Below, piece by piece: positions 54,685-64,000 of a stretch of 64,000 nt of DNA; the stretch's first letter is position 1, and every line of letters starts with the position of its first letter. The stretch comes from JBJFGR01 sp051892875 (GTDB lineage Bacteria > Pseudomonadota > Gammaproteobacteria > Enterobacterales > Succinivibrionaceae). A program made the translations under genes and the position numbers. Below the pieces are notes generated by a model. The model was not told the origin of the DNA and made no database searches. It saw only the letters and a list, made by a program, of their open reading frames with translations. The stretch covers positions 1 through 64,000 of the forward strand of contig JBJFGR010000140.1 of the NCBI GenBank assembly GCA_051892875.1, read 5' to 3'.

Positions 54685-55695
54685 TTATGATTTATTTCTT
54701 GTACCAGCACCAGGTAAATCAGCAGGCGGCCAATTATCTAGACGCATACCTAAAGACAAACCACGCTGAGCTAAAACATCTTTAATTTCATTTAAAGACT
54801 TTCTACCTAAATTCGGAGTCTGTAATAATTCTACCTCGGTACATTGAACTAAATCACCAATATACTGTATCTGTTCAGCTTTCAAACAATTTGCAGATCG
54901 AACAGTTAATTCCAAATCATCAACAGGTTTCAATAAAACCGGATCAGGGGCTGGAATTTGTGTTTGTTCTACTATATTTATAGTCTGAACAGCGTCAAGA
55001 TCTACAAAAGAATATAGTTGTTCGCGAAGTAATTCAGCACCCTTGTTAATTGCACTTTCAGGATCAATCACACCATTGGTTTCAATTGTAATAACCAATT
55101 TATCTAAGTCAGTTCTCTGCTCTACACGAGCTGACTCAACGTCATATGAAAAATACTTAATAGGTGTAAATGAAGCATCTAAGCACAACCTAGAATCTTT
55201 CTTATCTGATACTTGAGAAGAAAGACTCGCTGGTACATATCCCTTGCCCTTCTGAACTGTAAAACCTATTGAAATACTAGATTTTTGTGAATTCAAATGA
55301 CATATAACCTGCTCAGGATTAATAATCTGAACAAATTCAGGACATTCTATATCTTTCGCTAACACTGGGCCTGTGCCTGTTTTAGTTAAACTCAACTTTA
55401 CTTCATCAATTGATTCATCATCAACATTTACAACGATACTTTTAACATTCAGAAGAACTTCAAGAATTTCTTCCTGTATATCATCTTTTACTGAATATTC
55501 ATTATCGACACCATCAATAACAACAGATGTAATTGCATATCCATCCATTGACATTAACAAGCAACGACGTAAAGCTTGACCAAGAGTATTTCCAAAACCA
55601 CGCTCTAGAGGTTCGACTACCATCTTTGCGTGATTTGCAGAAATCATTTCTATACCAATTGTTTTTGGTTTTAAAAAGTCTGTTACAGAGCCCAA
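54685..55695 (-). CDS. rpoA: RNA polymerase alpha subunit (operon copy)
   Basis: The operon-encoded RpoA (336 residues) forms the platform on which beta and beta' assemble. The TTG start is chosen because GAGGG lies seven bases upstream and the next codons read GSVTDFLKP, like E. coli. The N-terminal 35 residues and [15 protein letters not shown] (about 185-199) are classical. But the assembly loop reads [14 protein letters not shown] where E. coli has [14 protein letters not shown], and the IHSEEDERPIGRLLVDA block is replaced by a shorter, different sequence ([16 protein letters not shown]). The C-terminal domain keeps [11 protein letters not shown]. Compare the second copy at 7884-8921. Confidence 0.96.
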   Translation of the reverse strand: MGSVTDFLKPKTIGIEMISANHAKMVVEPLERGFGNTLGQALRRCLLMSMDGYAITSVVIDGVDNEYSVKDDIQEEILEVLLNVKSIVVNVDDESIDEVKLSLTKTGTGPVLAKDIECPEFVQIINPEQVICHLNSQKSSISIGFTVQKGKGYVPASLSSQVSDKKDSRLCLDASFTPIKYFSYDVESARVEQRTDLDKLVITIETNGVIDPESAINKGAELLREQLYSFVDLDAVQTINIVEQTQIPAPDPVLLKPVDDLELTVRSANCLKAEQIQYIGDLVQCTEVELLQTPNLGRKSLNEIKDVLAQRGLSLGMRLDNWPPADLPGAGTRNKS

Positions 55696-55721
55696 AATTA
55701 TACCCTCTTTCCGAGACTAAA

Positions 55722-56345
55722 TTACTTAGAGTAAAGTTCGACAATAAGCTGTTCTTTAATATCAGCTGGTAATTCAGAGCGTTCAGGCTTATTCTTATAA
55801 ACACCGCTCATATCATCAACATTTACTTCTATCCAACTATTACCTTCACGATTCTTAGCTAAATCTAAAGCAACTTTAATTCTATCTTGCTTCTTAGCTT
55901 TTTCACGTACAGCAATCACATCAGAAGGACTTACTTGGTATGAAGGAATATTTACAACCTTACCATTAACAGTAATCGCCTTATGACTTACTAATTGTCT
56001 AGATTCCGCTCTTGTAGAGCCAAAACCCATACGATAAACCACATTATCTAAGCGACCTTCTAACAATTGAAGTAAGTTTTCACCAGTATTGCCACTTAAA
56101 CGTGCAGCAGTCTTATAGTAATTTCTGAACTGACGTTCTAAAACACCATAAATTCTACGCACTTTCTGCTTTTCACGTAATTGCAAACCATATTCTGAAG
56201 CACGTGGTTTATTTGCACCGTGTTGACCTGGTAACTTGTTAGCTCTTTTGCTCTTATTACTATAGGTCTTAACACCTGATTTTAAAAACAAATCACAGCC
56301 TTCTCTACGGCTTAATTTGATTGATGGTCCAATATATCTTGCCAT
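55722..56345 (-). CDS. rpsD: Ribosomal protein uS4
   Basis: The 207-residue protein is uS4 ([72 protein letters not shown]). It nucleates 16S rRNA folding and, in E. coli, represses the alpha operon by binding its leader. It has no zinc-binding Cys cluster. Lies between rpsK and rpoA, in the standard order. Confidence 0.98.
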   Translation of the reverse strand: MARYIGPSIKLSRREGCDLFLKSGVKTYSNKSKRANKLPGQHGANKPRASEYGLQLREKQKVRRIYGVLERQFRNYYKTAARLSGNTGENLLQLLEGRLDNVVYRMGFGSTRAESRQLVSHKAITVNGKVVNIPSYQVSPSDVIAVREKAKKQDRIKVALDLAKNREGNSWIEVNVDDMSGVYKNKPERSELPADIKEQLIVELYSK

Positions 56346-56374
56346 TTATATCTCTCTCCAATTAACCAAGAAGA

Positions 56375-56770
56375 CTATACACGACGCTTCTTTGGTGGAC
56401 GACAGCCGTTATGAGGAATAGGGGTTACGTCTGTAATGTTGGTTATCTTGTAACCAATTGCATTAAGAGCACGAATAGAAGATTCACGGCCAGGACCTGG
56501 ACCCTTTACCATTACTTCCAAATTCTTAACACCAAATTCCTTAGCTGCTTCACCTGCTCTTTCAGCAGCAACCTGTGCTGCATATGGAGTAGACTTACGT
56601 GAACCTCTAAAACCTGAACCACCAGCAGTCGCCCAAGATAAAGCATTACCTTGACGGTCTGTTATAGTTACGATTGTATTGTTAAAAGAAGCATGTACGT
56701 GAGCAATACCATCAGCAATTTGCTTCTTTACACGCTTACGAGCGCGTGCATTAGTTGCGGCTTTAACCAT
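56375..56770 (-). CDS. rpsK: Ribosomal protein uS11
   Basis: The 131-residue protein carries the uS11 landmarks [39 protein letters not shown] and [16 protein letters not shown]. It sits on the small-subunit platform near the mRNA exit. Follows rpsM by 14 bases; a short AT-rich gap separates it from rpsD. Confidence 0.98.
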   Translation of the reverse strand: MVKAATNARARKRVKKQIADGIAHVHASFNNTIVTITDRQGNALSWATAGGSGFRGSRKSTPYAAQVAAERAGEAAKEFGVKNLEVMVKGPGPGRESSIRALNAIGYKITNITDVTPIPHNGCRPPKKRRV

Positions 56771-56784
56771 GTTTATTACCCCTA

Positions 56785-57141
56785 CTACTTCTTAATTGCC
56801 TTGCGCGGACCCTTACGAGTACGTGCATTAGTTTTAGTACGTTGACCGCGAACAGGTAAACCCTTACGGTGACGTAATCCACGATAACAACCAAGATCCA
56901 TTAAACGCTTAATGTTCATTGAAATTTCACGACGAAGATCGCCTTCAACAGTATACTTAGCTACTTGTTCACGAACTTTGTCAATTACAGATTCTTCTAA
57001 ATCTTTAAATTTAACATCTTGATCTATTTGAGCATCAGAGCAAATCTTCTTAGCAAGAGTTGGTCCAATACCATAAATTGACTGTAATGCGATTACAGCA
57101 TGCTTCTGATCAGGAATGTTAATACCAGCTATACGGGCCAC
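56785..57141 (-). CDS. rpsM: Ribosomal protein uS13
   Basis: The 118-residue protein matches uS13 ([53 protein letters not shown]). It contacts the P-site tRNA and the large subunit. The start is GTG, with AGGAG six bases before it. First gene of the alpha operon, behind a structured leader. Confidence 0.97.
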   Translation of the reverse strand: MARIAGINIPDQKHAVIALQSIYGIGPTLAKKICSDAQIDQDVKFKDLEESVIDKVREQVAKYTVEGDLRREISMNIKRLMDLGCYRGLRHRKGLPVRGQRTKTNARTRKGPRKAIKK

Positions 57142-57206
57142 TATGAACTCCTATTAAAGTTATAAAAAATAGCCTCCGCAAAGCCCGTTAGGATACGCGG
57201 GGGCCG
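57142..57206 (-). ncRNA. Candidate S4-responsive alpha-operon leader
   Basis: A GC-rich island (57173-57206) in this AT-rich setting can fold: CCCCCGC pairs with GCGGAGG with one mismatch, with a nested ACGGGC hairpin, and is followed by a U-rich run before the rpsM ribosome-binding site. E. coli has a pseudoknot leader here that S4 binds. Homology to that element is not shown, only position and structure. Confidence 0.45.
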
Positions 57207-57219
57207 ATAAGTGCACATT

Positions 57220-57254
57220 AAAAAACTGCAAGGTGTATTATACATTACTTGCAG
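57220..57254 (-). terminator. Terminator-like hairpin after rpmJ
   Basis: CTGCAAG (57248-57254 on the - strand reading) pairs with CTTGCAG (57226-57232), followed by six U. It stands 24 bases after the rpmJ stop and would end the spc operon. The -10 of the next promoter lies inside its loop. Confidence 0.55.
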
Positions 57255-57264
57255 TATTTTGCAA
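57237..57264 (-). promoter_or_regulatory. Alpha-operon promoter
   Basis: TTGCAA (57259-57264), a 16-base spacer and a perfect TATAAT (57237-57242) lie in the gap between rpmJ and rpsM, where E. coli also has a promoter. The TATAAT sits in the loop of the preceding terminator hairpin. Confidence 0.6.
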
Positions 57265-57277
57265 CACAATTTTAAAA

Positions 57278-57391
57278 TTAACCTTGACGTTGCTTATGCT
57301 TTGGATCTGTACAAATTACACGAACCACACCGCCACGTTTAATAATCTTACAGTGACGACACATTTTTTTTACTGAAGCACCAACTTTCAT
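57278..57391 (-). CDS. rpmJ: Ribosomal protein bL36
   Basis: A 37-codon gene too small to show in ordinary gene calls. It reads [20 protein letters not shown], then [17 protein letters not shown]. The pattern CxxC...C....H (Cys11, Cys14, Cys27, His32) is the zinc-binding form of bL36. It follows secY by 24 bases, as in the standard spc operon. Confidence 0.96.
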   Translation of the reverse strand: MKVGASVKKMCRHCKIIKRGGVVRVICTDPKHKQRQG

Positions 57392-57415
57392 TTTCTACTC
57401 CTGTTGATGAAATGG

Positions 57416-58738
57416 TTAACGACCATAATTAATTAAATTTGCCTTTTTTAATGCATCACCATAATGGTACTGAGCCAAATGACTTTGCAATTGAGCAATA
57501 AAATCCATTATAACGACAACGATAATAAGCAATGAAGTACCGCCAAAGTAGAACTGTACATTAAACCATGTCATTAATAATTGAGGCACCAAGCATACAA
57601 AAACCATATATAACGAACCAGCTAAAGTAAGTCTAGTCATTACCTTATCAATATGCTTAGCTGTTTGTTCACCAGGACGAATACCCGCAATAAATGCACC
57701 ACCTTTCTTAAGATTTTCAGCAATTTCTCTAGGATTAAATACCATTGCTGTATAAAAAAAGCAGAAAAATATTATTGCCACAGCGTATAAAACTTCATAT
57801 AGAGCTTGACCTGGCTGCAAAAGCATTGAAATTTCTTGCAAAATATTAGCAACAACACCTTGACCTTTTCCAAACCAAGCAGCAATCGTTCCAGGGAACA
57901 AAATTATACTTGACGCAAAAATTGCTGGAATTACTCCAGCCATATTTACTTTTAAAGGCAAATGGGTTGTTGGAGGATTAAAGAAACTTCTTCCATTTTG
58001 TCTCTTTGCATAGTTTATAGCTATTCTTCTTTGACCTCTCTCTACAAAAACTACGAAATAAGTCACAGCAACAATAACTAACATTATTATCAACAAACCA
58101 ATAACGTTTAAATCGCCTGTTCTAGTTTGCTCAAAAGTAGCTGCAATAGCATGAGGCATACCTGCAACAATACCTGCAAAAATCAAAATAGAAATACCAT
58201 TACCAATACCACGTTCTGTTATCTGTTCACCCAACCACATCAGGAACATAGTTCCAGTTGTAAGAGTAACAGTTGCAACAACAATGAATTGCCAACCTTG
58301 ATTCGCTTCAGGTACCAAACCAGGAATCATATTTGGAAGACCATATGCAATCCCTGAAGCTTGAAGTAAACCTAAGATTAAGGTTCCATATCTAGTATAT
58401 TTGGTAATAGTTCTTCGGCCAGATTCTCCCTCTTTTTTTAATTCAGCTAATGTTGGATTAATCACAGACATCAGCTGAATAATTATAGAAGCAGATATAT
58501 ACGGCATTATACCGAGCGCTAAAATGGATGCACGGGATAGAGCACCACCAGAAAACATGTTAAACATCCCAAGCACTGTTTGGCTTTCTGAATTAAACAT
58601 ATTTTCCAAAACAGCAGTGTCTATTCCAGGAACAGGTATAAAAGAACCTAGTCTAAATATTACAAGTGCAATAAACACAAATAATAATCTTTGAACTAAT
58701 TCAGACTTATTCCCTGTTTTTCCTGGTTTTGCTACCAT
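57416..58738 (-). CDS. secY: Preprotein translocase subunit SecY
   Basis: The 440-residue protein has ten membrane segments and the SecY landmarks [12 protein letters not shown] near the start, [12 protein letters not shown], and [17 protein letters not shown]. It forms the protein-conducting channel of the inner membrane with SecE and SecG. Lies between rplO (11 bases) and rpmJ in the standard order, and its codon usage is like its neighbours. Confidence 0.98.
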   Translation of the reverse strand: MVAKPGKTGNKSELVQRLLFVFIALVIFRLGSFIPVPGIDTAVLENMFNSESQTVLGMFNMFSGGALSRASILALGIMPYISASIIIQLMSVINPTLAELKKEGESGRRTITKYTRYGTLILGLLQASGIAYGLPNMIPGLVPEANQGWQFIVVATVTLTTGTMFLMWLGEQITERGIGNGISILIFAGIVAGMPHAIAATFEQTRTGDLNVIGLLIIMLVIVAVTYFVVFVERGQRRIAINYAKRQNGRSFFNPPTTHLPLKVNMAGVIPAIFASSIILFPGTIAAWFGKGQGVVANILQEISMLLQPGQALYEVLYAVAIIFFCFFYTAMVFNPREIAENLKKGGAFIAGIRPGEQTAKHIDKVMTRLTLAGSLYMVFVCLVPQLLMTWFNVQFYFGGTSLLIIVVVIMDFIAQLQSHLAQYHYGDALKKANLINYGR

Positions 58739-58749
58739 TTTATAACCCT

Positions 58750-59187
58750 TTATTCCACCTTACCACCAGCAGCTTCAATAGCAGCCTTAGCACCTTTTGT
58801 AGTACGAAGACCTCTTACTGTAACTGCTTTATTTAGCTTAGGTTCCTTTGAGAGAATAATTTTTGCATCTTTAAATTTATTGCTGATAATATCAGCTTTC
58901 TTTAGAGATACTAAATCAATTACATCTCCTTCAACCTTGTTTAAATCGTTTAACTGTACTTCAGTTGTAACTTCTGCAATACGAGAGAAGAAACCAAACT
59001 TTGGTAAACGAATCTTTATAGGCATTTGACCGCCTTCAAATCCTGGACGAGTACCACCACTCTTACGAGCACCAGCACCCTTAATACCACGACCAGAAGT
59101 TTTACCGATACCAGAACCTATACCTCTACCAACTCTTACCTTTGGTTTTTTAGATCCTTCCGCAGGAGAAAGTGTATTTAAACGCAT
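58750..59187 (-). CDS. rplO: Ribosomal protein uL15
   Basis: The 145-residue protein matches uL15: [57 protein letters not shown]. Late-assembly large-subunit protein. Starts one base after the rpmD stop. Confidence 0.98.
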   Translation of the reverse strand: MRLNTLSPAEGSKKPKVRVGRGIGSGIGKTSGRGIKGAGARKSGGTRPGFEGGQMPIKIRLPKFGFFSRIAEVTTEVQLNDLNKVEGDVIDLVSLKKADIISNKFKDAKIILSKEPKLNKAVTVRGLRTTKGAKAAIEAAGGKVE

Positions 59188-59188
59188 A

Positions 59189-59371
59189 TTAACCTTCCAC
59201 CTTTACCATGTAAAATACCTTATTGATCATACCGCGAACTTCTTTAGTATCTTGTAAAGTAACTGTATGACCAATACGACGAAGTCCTAAACCACGCAAA
59301 GTTGCGACATGAGAAGGCTTACGACCAATAGAACTCTTTATTAGAGTTACCTTAATAGAATTCTCAGCCAT
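59189..59371 (-). CDS. rpmD: Ribosomal protein uL30
   Basis: The 60-residue protein ([40 protein letters not shown]) is uL30, normal length. Found three bases after rpsE in the standard spc order. Confidence 0.97.
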   Translation of the reverse strand: MAENSIKVTLIKSSIGRKPSHVATLRGLGLRRIGHTVTLQDTKEVRGMINKVFYMVKVEG

Positions 59372-59374
59372 TTT

Positions 59375-59881
59375 TTACTCCAAAATCTGTTCAATAGTTA
59401 AGCCACGCTTTGCAGCAACATCAGATGGAGACTTCATTGAAGCCAAAGCAGCAACTGTTGCACGAACAACGTTACCTGGATTTGTAGAACCATAAGCCTT
59501 AGCTAACACATTCCTAACGCCTGCAACTTCTAAAACAGCACGCATAGCACCACCAGCAATGATACCTGTACCTTCAGATGCTGGTTTCATAAACACTGTA
59601 GAACCTGCGTGAGTACCTTTAATTTCATGGTACAAAGTGCCATTGTTTAATTCGATAACATTAGCATTTAAGTTCTGCTTAGCTTGTTCCATAGCCTTAG
59701 ATATAGCTGCTGGCACTTCACTTGCCTTACCATATCCATAGCCAACGCGACCATTTCCGTCACCAACAACAGTTAGCGCAGTGAAAGAGAATATACGACC
59801 ACCTTTCACTACTTTTGCTACACGGTTAACTGCAACTAATTTTTCTTGCAATTCTGTAGCCTGAGTTTCATTTCTAGCCAT
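59375..59881 (-). CDS. rpsE: Ribosomal protein uS5
   Basis: The 168-residue protein has uS5 features: [39 protein letters not shown] and the basic loop. uS5 helps maintain decoding accuracy near the mRNA entry. The loop region VVKGGR is the place where spectinomycin-resistance changes occur; it reads as in sensitive bacteria. Confidence 0.98.
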   Translation of the reverse strand: MARNETQATELQEKLVAVNRVAKVVKGGRIFSFTALTVVGDGNGRVGYGYGKASEVPAAISKAMEQAKQNLNANVIELNNGTLYHEIKGTHAGSTVFMKPASEGTGIIAGGAMRAVLEVAGVRNVLAKAYGSTNPGNVVRATVAALASMKSPSDVAAKRGLTIEQILE

Positions 59882-59892
59882 TCTCTATCACC

Positions 59893-60243
59893 TTAGAACT
59901 TAAGACCATTTTCACGAGCAGCTTCAGCTAAAGCAGCAACGCGACCATGATATTTAAAACCTGAACGATCAAAAGCTACTGCAGTAACATCCTTAGAAAC
60001 AGTTCTCTCTGCAATAGTCTTACCAATCAACTTAGCAGCTTCTTGGTTACCTGTGTACTTTAATTGCTTAGCAAGCTCTTTTTCTAAAGTTGACGCACTA
60101 GCAACTACTACGCCATCATTTGCGATAACCTGTGCATAAATGTGACGTGGAGTACGATAAACAACAAGGCGGGTAACACCCAATTCATGCATCTTTGCAC
60201 GTGCTTTTTTAGCACGACGAAGACGATTTTCAAACTTATCCAT
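59893..60243 (-). CDS. rplR: Ribosomal protein uL18
   Basis: The 116-residue protein matches uL18 ([40 protein letters not shown]). It binds 5S rRNA with uL5. Ten bases lie between it and the upstream rplF stop. Confidence 0.97.
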   Translation of the reverse strand: MDKFENRLRRAKKARAKMHELGVTRLVVYRTPRHIYAQVIANDGVVVASASTLEKELAKQLKYTGNQEAAKLIGKTIAERTVSKDVTAVAFDRSGFKYHGRVAALAEAARENGLKF

Positions 60244-60252
60244 TGCTTATTC

Positions 60253-60786
60253 CTACTTCTTCTTAGCTTCTTTAATATGTACAACTTCATCAGAATAACG
60301 AACACCCTTACCTTTATATGGTTCTGGTGATCTATAAGATCTAATATTAGCTGCAACTTGACCAATCAAACACTTGTCAGCGCCTTTCAAAACAATTTCT
60401 GTTTGTGAAGGTGTTTCACAAGTAATACCTTCTGGTAACTCATATTCTATTGGATGAGAGAAACCTAAGCTTAAGTTAAGAACTTTGCCTTTTGCCTGTG
60501 CTCTATAACCAACACCAACCAAAGTTAATTTTCTTACATAACCTTCAGAAACACCAACAACCATTGAATTAACAAGTGCTCTTGCTGTACCTGATTGAGC
60601 ATTAGCTTCTTTTGAATCATCAATAGGAGCAAAAGTAATTTCATTGTTTTCTACCTTTAATGAAACTAGAGGGTTTACATTAGTAGATAACTGTGCACTT
60701 TTACCCTTTACTGTAATGTTGTTACCATTTAAAGCAACTTCAATACCTGCAGGAATAACTACAGGAGCTTTAGCAACTCTTGACAT
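60253..60786 (-). CDS. rplF: Ribosomal protein uL6
   Basis: The 177-residue protein has uL6 features: [37 protein letters not shown] block and the C-terminal [19 protein letters not shown]. It lies near the GTPase centre of the large subunit. Standard position between rpsH and rplR. Confidence 0.98.
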   Translation of the reverse strand: MSRVAKAPVVIPAGIEVALNGNNITVKGKSAQLSTNVNPLVSLKVENNEITFAPIDDSKEANAQSGTARALVNSMVVGVSEGYVRKLTLVGVGYRAQAKGKVLNLSLGFSHPIEYELPEGITCETPSQTEIVLKGADKCLIGQVAANIRSYRSPEPYKGKGVRYSDEVVHIKEAKKK

Positions 60787-60796
60787 TATTAACTCC

Positions 60797-61189
60797 TTAA
60801 GCTACATAGCATACGACTTCACCGCCGATACCGCTCTTACGAGCTGCACGGTCAGTCATAAGCCCTTTTGAAGTAGAGATAACAGCAATACCTAAGCCAT
60901 TCTGAATCTTTGGTAATTCAGAGCAGCTCTTGTAAATTCTTAAACCTGGGCGTGAAACACGCTTTATCAATTCTACAACAGGCTTACCTTGATAATATTT
61001 CAATTCTATTTCTAGAACTTTCTTTACGTCGCCAGTAACATTAACGGCAGAAACGTAACCTTCGTCTTTCAAAAGATTTGCGATAGCAACCTTTTGCTTT
61101 GAAGACGGCATAGATACCTTAACTAAACCAGCAGCCTGGCCGTTACGGATACGAGTCAGTAAATCCGCAATTGGATCTTGCATACTCAT
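60797..61189 (-). CDS. rpsH: Ribosomal protein uS8
   Basis: The 130-residue protein starts [20 protein letters not shown] and ends [11 protein letters not shown], as uS8. In E. coli uS8 represses the spc operon by binding near the rplE start. Ten bases separate it from rplF. Confidence 0.98.
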   Translation of the reverse strand: MSMQDPIADLLTRIRNGQAAGLVKVSMPSSKQKVAIANLLKDEGYVSAVNVTGDVKKVLEIELKYYQGKPVVELIKRVSRPGLRIYKSCSELPKIQNGLGIAVISTSKGLMTDRAARKSGIGGEVVCYVA

Positions 61190-61205
61190 AAGTCAATCTC
61201 CTAGA

Positions 61206-61511
61206 TTACCAGCTAGCCTTTTTAAGACCAGGAATTTCACCCTTCATCATGTGTTCACGTACTTTAATACGACACATACCAAACTTGCGTAAATAGCCAT
61301 GAGGACGGCCAGTTACACTGCAACGATTACGCTGACGTACTACACTCGAATCACGAGGTAATTTTTGAAGTTGAACAACAGCTTCCCAACGTTCTTCGTC
61401 TGAAGCAGTAACACTAGAAATAATTGCCTTAAGTTTTTGACGCTTTTCAAAATACTTTTTTGCAAGGAGTTCGCGTTTCAATTCACGCATCTTCATAGAT
61501 GTTTTTGCCAT
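61206..61511 (-). CDS. rpsN: Ribosomal protein uS14
   Basis: The 101-residue, zinc-free long form of uS14 ([47 protein letters not shown] end). It sits in the head of the small subunit. Length and sequence fit the gammaproteobacterial type. Confidence 0.98.
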   Translation of the reverse strand: MAKTSMKMRELKRELLAKKYFEKRQKLKAIISSVTASDEERWEAVVQLQKLPRDSSVVRQRNRCSVTGRPHGYLRKFGMCRIKVREHMMKGEIPGLKKASW

Positions 61512-61521
61512 GATTTAGTCC

Positions 61522-62061
61522 TTACTTACGGAATGGGAAATTAAAGGCAGCTAATAGAGCACGAGCTTCATCATCAGTCTTTGCAGTAGTTGTGATTGTT
61601 ACATCTAAACCACGAATTGCATCAACTTTATCAAAATCAATTTCAGGGAAAATGATTTGTTCACGTACACCCATTGAATAATTGCCACGACCGTCGAAAG
61701 ATTTAGCACTAACACCACGGAAATCTCTAATACGTGGCATTGCAATACAGATTAAACGTTCTAAGAATTCCCACATACGTTCACCGCGTAGTGTAACCTT
61801 ACAACCAATCGGGTAGCCTTCACGAATTTTAAAGCCCGCTACAGATTTACGAACCTTAGTAATAAGAGGTTTTTGACCACTGATTGCAGTCATATCTTTA
61901 ACTGCATTTTCTAAAACCTTCTTATCAGCTACAGCTTCACCGACACCCATATTTAGGGTAATCTTTTCAATCCTAGGGACTTGCATGACAGTCTTGTAAC
62001 CAAACTGTTCTGTTAATTTAGCGATTACTTCTTGTCTATAAATATCATGCAGTTTCGCCAT
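61522..62061 (-). CDS. rplE: Ribosomal protein uL5
   Basis: The 179-residue protein ([52 protein letters not shown]) is uL5, which binds 5S rRNA and P-site tRNA. I chose the ATG at 62061, with GGAG six bases before it, instead of the frame's first codon TTG at 62073. Twelve bases lie between the rplX stop and this start. Confidence 0.97.
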   Translation of the reverse strand: MAKLHDIYRQEVIAKLTEQFGYKTVMQVPRIEKITLNMGVGEAVADKKVLENAVKDMTAISGQKPLITKVRKSVAGFKIREGYPIGCKVTLRGERMWEFLERLICIAMPRIRDFRGVSAKSFDGRGNYSMGVREQIIFPEIDFDKVDAIRGLDVTITTTAKTDDEARALLAAFNFPFRK

Positions 62062-62073
62062 TGTAAACTCCAA

Positions 62074-62391
62074 TTATTTAACAAGTTCATTATTAGACTT
62101 GAAAAAACGAACTTTCTTACCGTCTTCAAATCTAAAACCAACACGATCTGCCTTCTTTGTAGAAGGATTGTAGATCGCAACGTTTGACACATCAATAGGT
62201 GCTTCTTTTTCAATTATAGCACTAGGAATACCTAAGTTAGGATTACCCTTTTGATGTTTCTTAACAAGATTAATACCTTGTACAATTACTTTATGTTCTT
62301 CTGTTAAAACGCGAGTAACCTTTCCTGTTTGGTTCTTGCATTTACCAGTAATAACAATTACTTCGTCATTAAGACGGATTTTTGCTGCCAT
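62074..62391 (-). CDS. rplX: Ribosomal protein uL24
   Basis: The 105-residue protein has the KOW motif ([20 protein letters not shown], about 11-30) and the typical [11 protein letters not shown]. uL24 initiates large-subunit assembly. Twelve bases follow the rplN stop. Confidence 0.97.
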   Translation of the reverse strand: MAAKIRLNDEVIVITGKCKNQTGKVTRVLTEEHKVIVQGINLVKKHQKGNPNLGIPSAIIEKEAPIDVSNVAIYNPSTKKADRVGFRFEDGKKVRFFKSNNELVK

Positions 62392-62403
62392 ATTTTGACT
62401 CCC

Positions 62404-62772
62404 TTATAGTACTTCTGGAGCTAATGAAACAATCTTCATGAAACGTTCTGTACGAAGTTCACGAGTAACTGGTCCAAAAATACGAGTACCAATTGGCTGA
62501 TACTGACCATTTAAAAGCACAGCCGCATTACGATCAAAACGAATGACAGAACCATCTTGACGGCGAACGCCTTTCTTGGTACGAACAACAACTGCGTTAA
62601 CAACATCACCTTTCTTTACCTTTCCGCGAGGAATTGCTTCCTTTACAGAAACCTTGATAATGTCACCAACATTGGCATAACGACGATGTGATCCACCAAG
62701 AACCTTAATACACATTACACTACGAGCGCCTGAATTATCAGCGACATCTAGCATACTCTGCATCTGGATCAT
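62404..62772 (-). CDS. rplN: Ribosomal protein uL14
   Basis: The 122-residue protein begins [20 protein letters not shown] and continues with [14 protein letters not shown], as uL14. The open frame extends 30 codons upstream to 62862 but those codons are AT-rich leader; the ATG at 62772 has GGAG upstream and fits the family start. It is the first gene of the spc operon, behind a candidate promoter. Confidence 0.97.
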   Translation of the reverse strand: MIQMQSMLDVADNSGARSVMCIKVLGGSHRRYANVGDIIKVSVKEAIPRGKVKKGDVVNAVVVRTKKGVRRQDGSVIRFDRNAAVLLNGQYQPIGTRIFGPVTRELRTERFMKIVSLAPEVL

Positions 62773-62833
62773 GATAATACTCCATTGAGAATAAATAAAA
62801 AAAAATTCCTTCAAATTTAGAAGGTGCGTAATA

Positions 62834-62862
62834 ATAACATTAATTTCACAAAAAAGAAACAA
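62834..62862 (-). promoter_or_regulatory. Candidate spc-operon promoter
   Basis: TTGTTT (62857-62862), a 17-base spacer and TGTTAT (62834-62839) on the - strand lie between the S10-operon terminator and rplN. The -10 matches TATAAT at four of six positions. E. coli has a promoter in the same gap. Confidence 0.4.
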
Positions 62863-62870
62863 TTTTATAA

Positions 62871-62895
62871 AAAAAGAGGGAAAATCCCTCTTTTT
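62871..62895 (-). terminator. Terminator between S10 and spc operons
   Basis: AAAAAGAGGG (62871-62880) pairs with CCCTCTTTTT (62886-62895) around a five-base loop, nine bases after the rpsQ stop. The A/T tails allow termination in either direction. The same site separates the S10 and spc operons in E. coli. Confidence 0.85.
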
Positions 62896-62903
62896 AATTG
62901 AAA

Positions 62904-63161
62904 CTATTCTTCAGTAGACTGCTCAACAACGCGAACCAAAGTCCAAGAAATAGTCTTAGAAATAGGACGACATTCTTTAATTTCTACAATATCGCCTTCT
63001 TTAGCTGCATTATTCACATCTTGAACATGAAGCTTAGTTGTACGCTTAACAATCTTACCGTAGATTGGATGCTTTACTTTACGTTCAATCGCAACAGTTA
63101 TAGCTTTATCCATCTTATCACTGATAACGCGACCTTGCTTAGTACGAATATTTTCGCTCAT
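62904..63161 (-). CDS. rpsQ: Ribosomal protein uS17
   Basis: The 85-residue protein ([39 protein letters not shown]) is uS17, an early 16S rRNA binder. Its ATG overlaps the rpmC stop by one base. Last gene of the S10 operon. Confidence 0.97.
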   Translation of the reverse strand: MSENIRTKQGRVISDKMDKAITVAIERKVKHPIYGKIVKRTTKLHVQDVNNAAKEGDIVEIKECRPISKTISWTLVRVVEQSTEE

Positions 63162-63364
63162 TATTCACCATCCTTCTTTGAAGATATTTCAGCCATAACA
63201 GCTTTAACACGAGCGATATCACGACGAACTTTCTTAAGAGTTGAAACATCCTTTAACTGACCTAATTGAAGTTGCATCTTCAAATTAAACTTGTCACGTA
63301 ATAAGTTTGTTAACTCTTCTTTGAGTTCTTCTACACTCTTTTGTCTTAGTTCTCTTGCAAACAT
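63161..63364 (-). CDS. rpmC: Ribosomal protein uL29
   Basis: The 67-residue helical protein ([32 protein letters not shown]) is uL29, at the exit tunnel where trigger factor docks. One base separates it from rplP and it overlaps rpsQ by one. Confidence 0.97.
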   Translation of the reverse strand: MFARELRQKSVEELKEELTNLLRDKFNLKMQLQLGQLKDVSTLKKVRRDIARVKAVMAEISSKKDGE

Positions 63365-63365
63365 A

Positions 63366-63779
63366 TTATAATACCGCCTTAGTTACGAATGTTGTTTGAA
63401 CTGAAAGCTTCGCAGCAGCAAGAGTGAATGCTTGTCTAGCTAAATCTTCAGGAACTCCACCAAGTTCGAAAAGAATTTTACCAGGTTGTATAGGGCATAC
63501 CCAATACTCAACATTACCCTTACCTTTACCCATACGAACGCCTAGAGCCTTTTCAGTAATTGGCTTATCAGGAAACACCCTAATATATACTTGACCTTGA
63601 CGCTTGATTGCACGAGTAAAAGCACGACGTGCTGCTTCAATTTCTCTTGCAGTAATTTGACCGCGAGTGATAGCCTTTAGACCAAATTCACCAAAAGAAA
63701 CTGAACCACCTGCATATGCAAGACCGCGATTACGACCCTTGTGAGTCTTACGGAATTTTGTACGCTTTGGTTGTAACAT
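63366..63779 (-). CDS. rplP: Ribosomal protein uL16
   Basis: The 137-residue protein ([56 protein letters not shown]) is uL16, which shapes the A-site of the large subunit. Its Arg near position 81 (RMGKGKG region) is in the usual place for hydroxylation by the RoxA/YcfD enzyme. Confidence 0.97.
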   Translation of the reverse strand: MLQPKRTKFRKTHKGRNRGLAYAGGSVSFGEFGLKAITRGQITAREIEAARRAFTRAIKRQGQVYIRVFPDKPITEKALGVRMGKGKGNVEYWVCPIQPGKILFELGGVPEDLARQAFTLAAAKLSVQTTFVTKAVL

Positions 63780-63792
63780 TTATGCTATCCCC

Positions 63793-64000
63793 CTACTTAC
63801 TTGCCTGATTTCTATTTGCATTTTGACGCTTACTATAGTTCTTACCAGGCTTCTTTTCAGGCTTAGACTGTTGATTATCTAAAGGTAAACCACCTAAAAT
63901 TTCACCCTTAAATATCCACACCTTAACACCTATAACACCATAAGTAGTATTAGCTTCAGAAACTGCATAATCTATATCTGCGCGTAATGTATGCAATGGA
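63793..64000 (-). CDS. rpsC: Ribosomal protein uS3, C-terminal part
   Basis: Only the C-terminal part is inside the window; the gene continues past 64000. The visible residues [20 protein letters not shown] and [15 protein letters not shown] are the end of uS3, followed by a basic tail rich in Lys, Gln and Asn. It is next to rplP, as in the S10 operon. No start can be given. Confidence 0.95.
   Translation of the reverse strand, partial: PLHTLRADIDYAVSEANTTYGVIGVKVWIFKGEILGGLPLDNQQSKPEKKPGKNYSKRQNANRNQASK

Noticed and set aside
62773..62862. Extended N-terminus for uL14
   Set aside because: Thirty extra codons come from AT-rich leader; the family start and a GGAG site place the ATG at 62772.

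Overview
The window is AT-rich, densely coded DNA of a gammaproteobacterium. Ribosomal proteins, SecY, ParC, WecB and WecC read very close to their enterobacterial counterparts. The order rpsC-rplP-rpmC-rpsQ / rplN...secY-rpmJ / rpsM-rpsK-rpsD-rpoA-rplQ is the classical S10-spc-alpha arrangement, and parC-plsC adjacency is also typical of this class. Low GC, a MalS-like amylase lipoprotein and a large capsule locus suggest a host-associated starch user such as a Succinivibrionaceae-like organism. That placement is inference, not proof.

Layout: (1) 1-300, a 53-nt poly-A run and AT-rich DNA; (2) 0.3-1.1 kb, yggT-yggU on the + strand; (3) 1.1-4.2 kb, parC-plsC on the - strand; (4) 4.3-7.7 kb, an L,D-transpeptidase, a small acidic unknown protein and a GH13 amylase lipoprotein; (5) 7.9-8.9 kb, a second, stand-alone rpoA with its own promoter and terminator; (6) 9.0-53.9 kb, one long - strand capsule locus of 28 reading frames; (7) 54.2-64.0 kb, the alpha, spc and distal S10 ribosomal operons with the first rpoA copy.

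Capsule locus, in transcription order: wecB-wecC (UDP-ManNAcA), a 2656-aa FAS-like type I PKS, an alpha-oxoamine synthase, a CtrA/BexD-like export lipoprotein, kpsM, a nucleotidyltransferase-HAD-phosphotransferase trio, kpsT, kpsE, a nucleotidyltransferase/GDPD-like/HAD/degenerate nucleotidyltransferase/cupin block, two giant polymerase-like proteins (CgeB-GT2, and GT2-glycerophosphotransferase-repeat), an XcbB/CpsF-like hydrolase, two tandem paralogues and a remnant of a third, a TPR-SGNH protein split by a G7 frameshift from a CitC-like nucleotidylyltransferase, another hydrolase, a deacetylase-like protein, three glycosyltransferases, an SDR, and an LTA-synthase-like membrane enzyme. PKS + oxoamine synthase + SDR + LTA-like enzyme is the gene set of the Sinorhizobium rkpA/G/H/I lipid module (compare Burkholderia wcbR/wcbT). 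Here it brackets a KpsMTE/CtrA-type export system, and no KpsC or KpsS is visible. The likely product is a ManNAcA-containing, phosphodiester-linked (teichoic-like) capsule with an unusual polyketide-derived lipid.

The most striking points are two divergent rpoA genes flanking the capsule locus in direct orientation, the rkp-like lipid module in a KpsMT capsule locus, and the homopolymeric frameshift that splits an apparent SGNH-nucleotidylyltransferase fusion.
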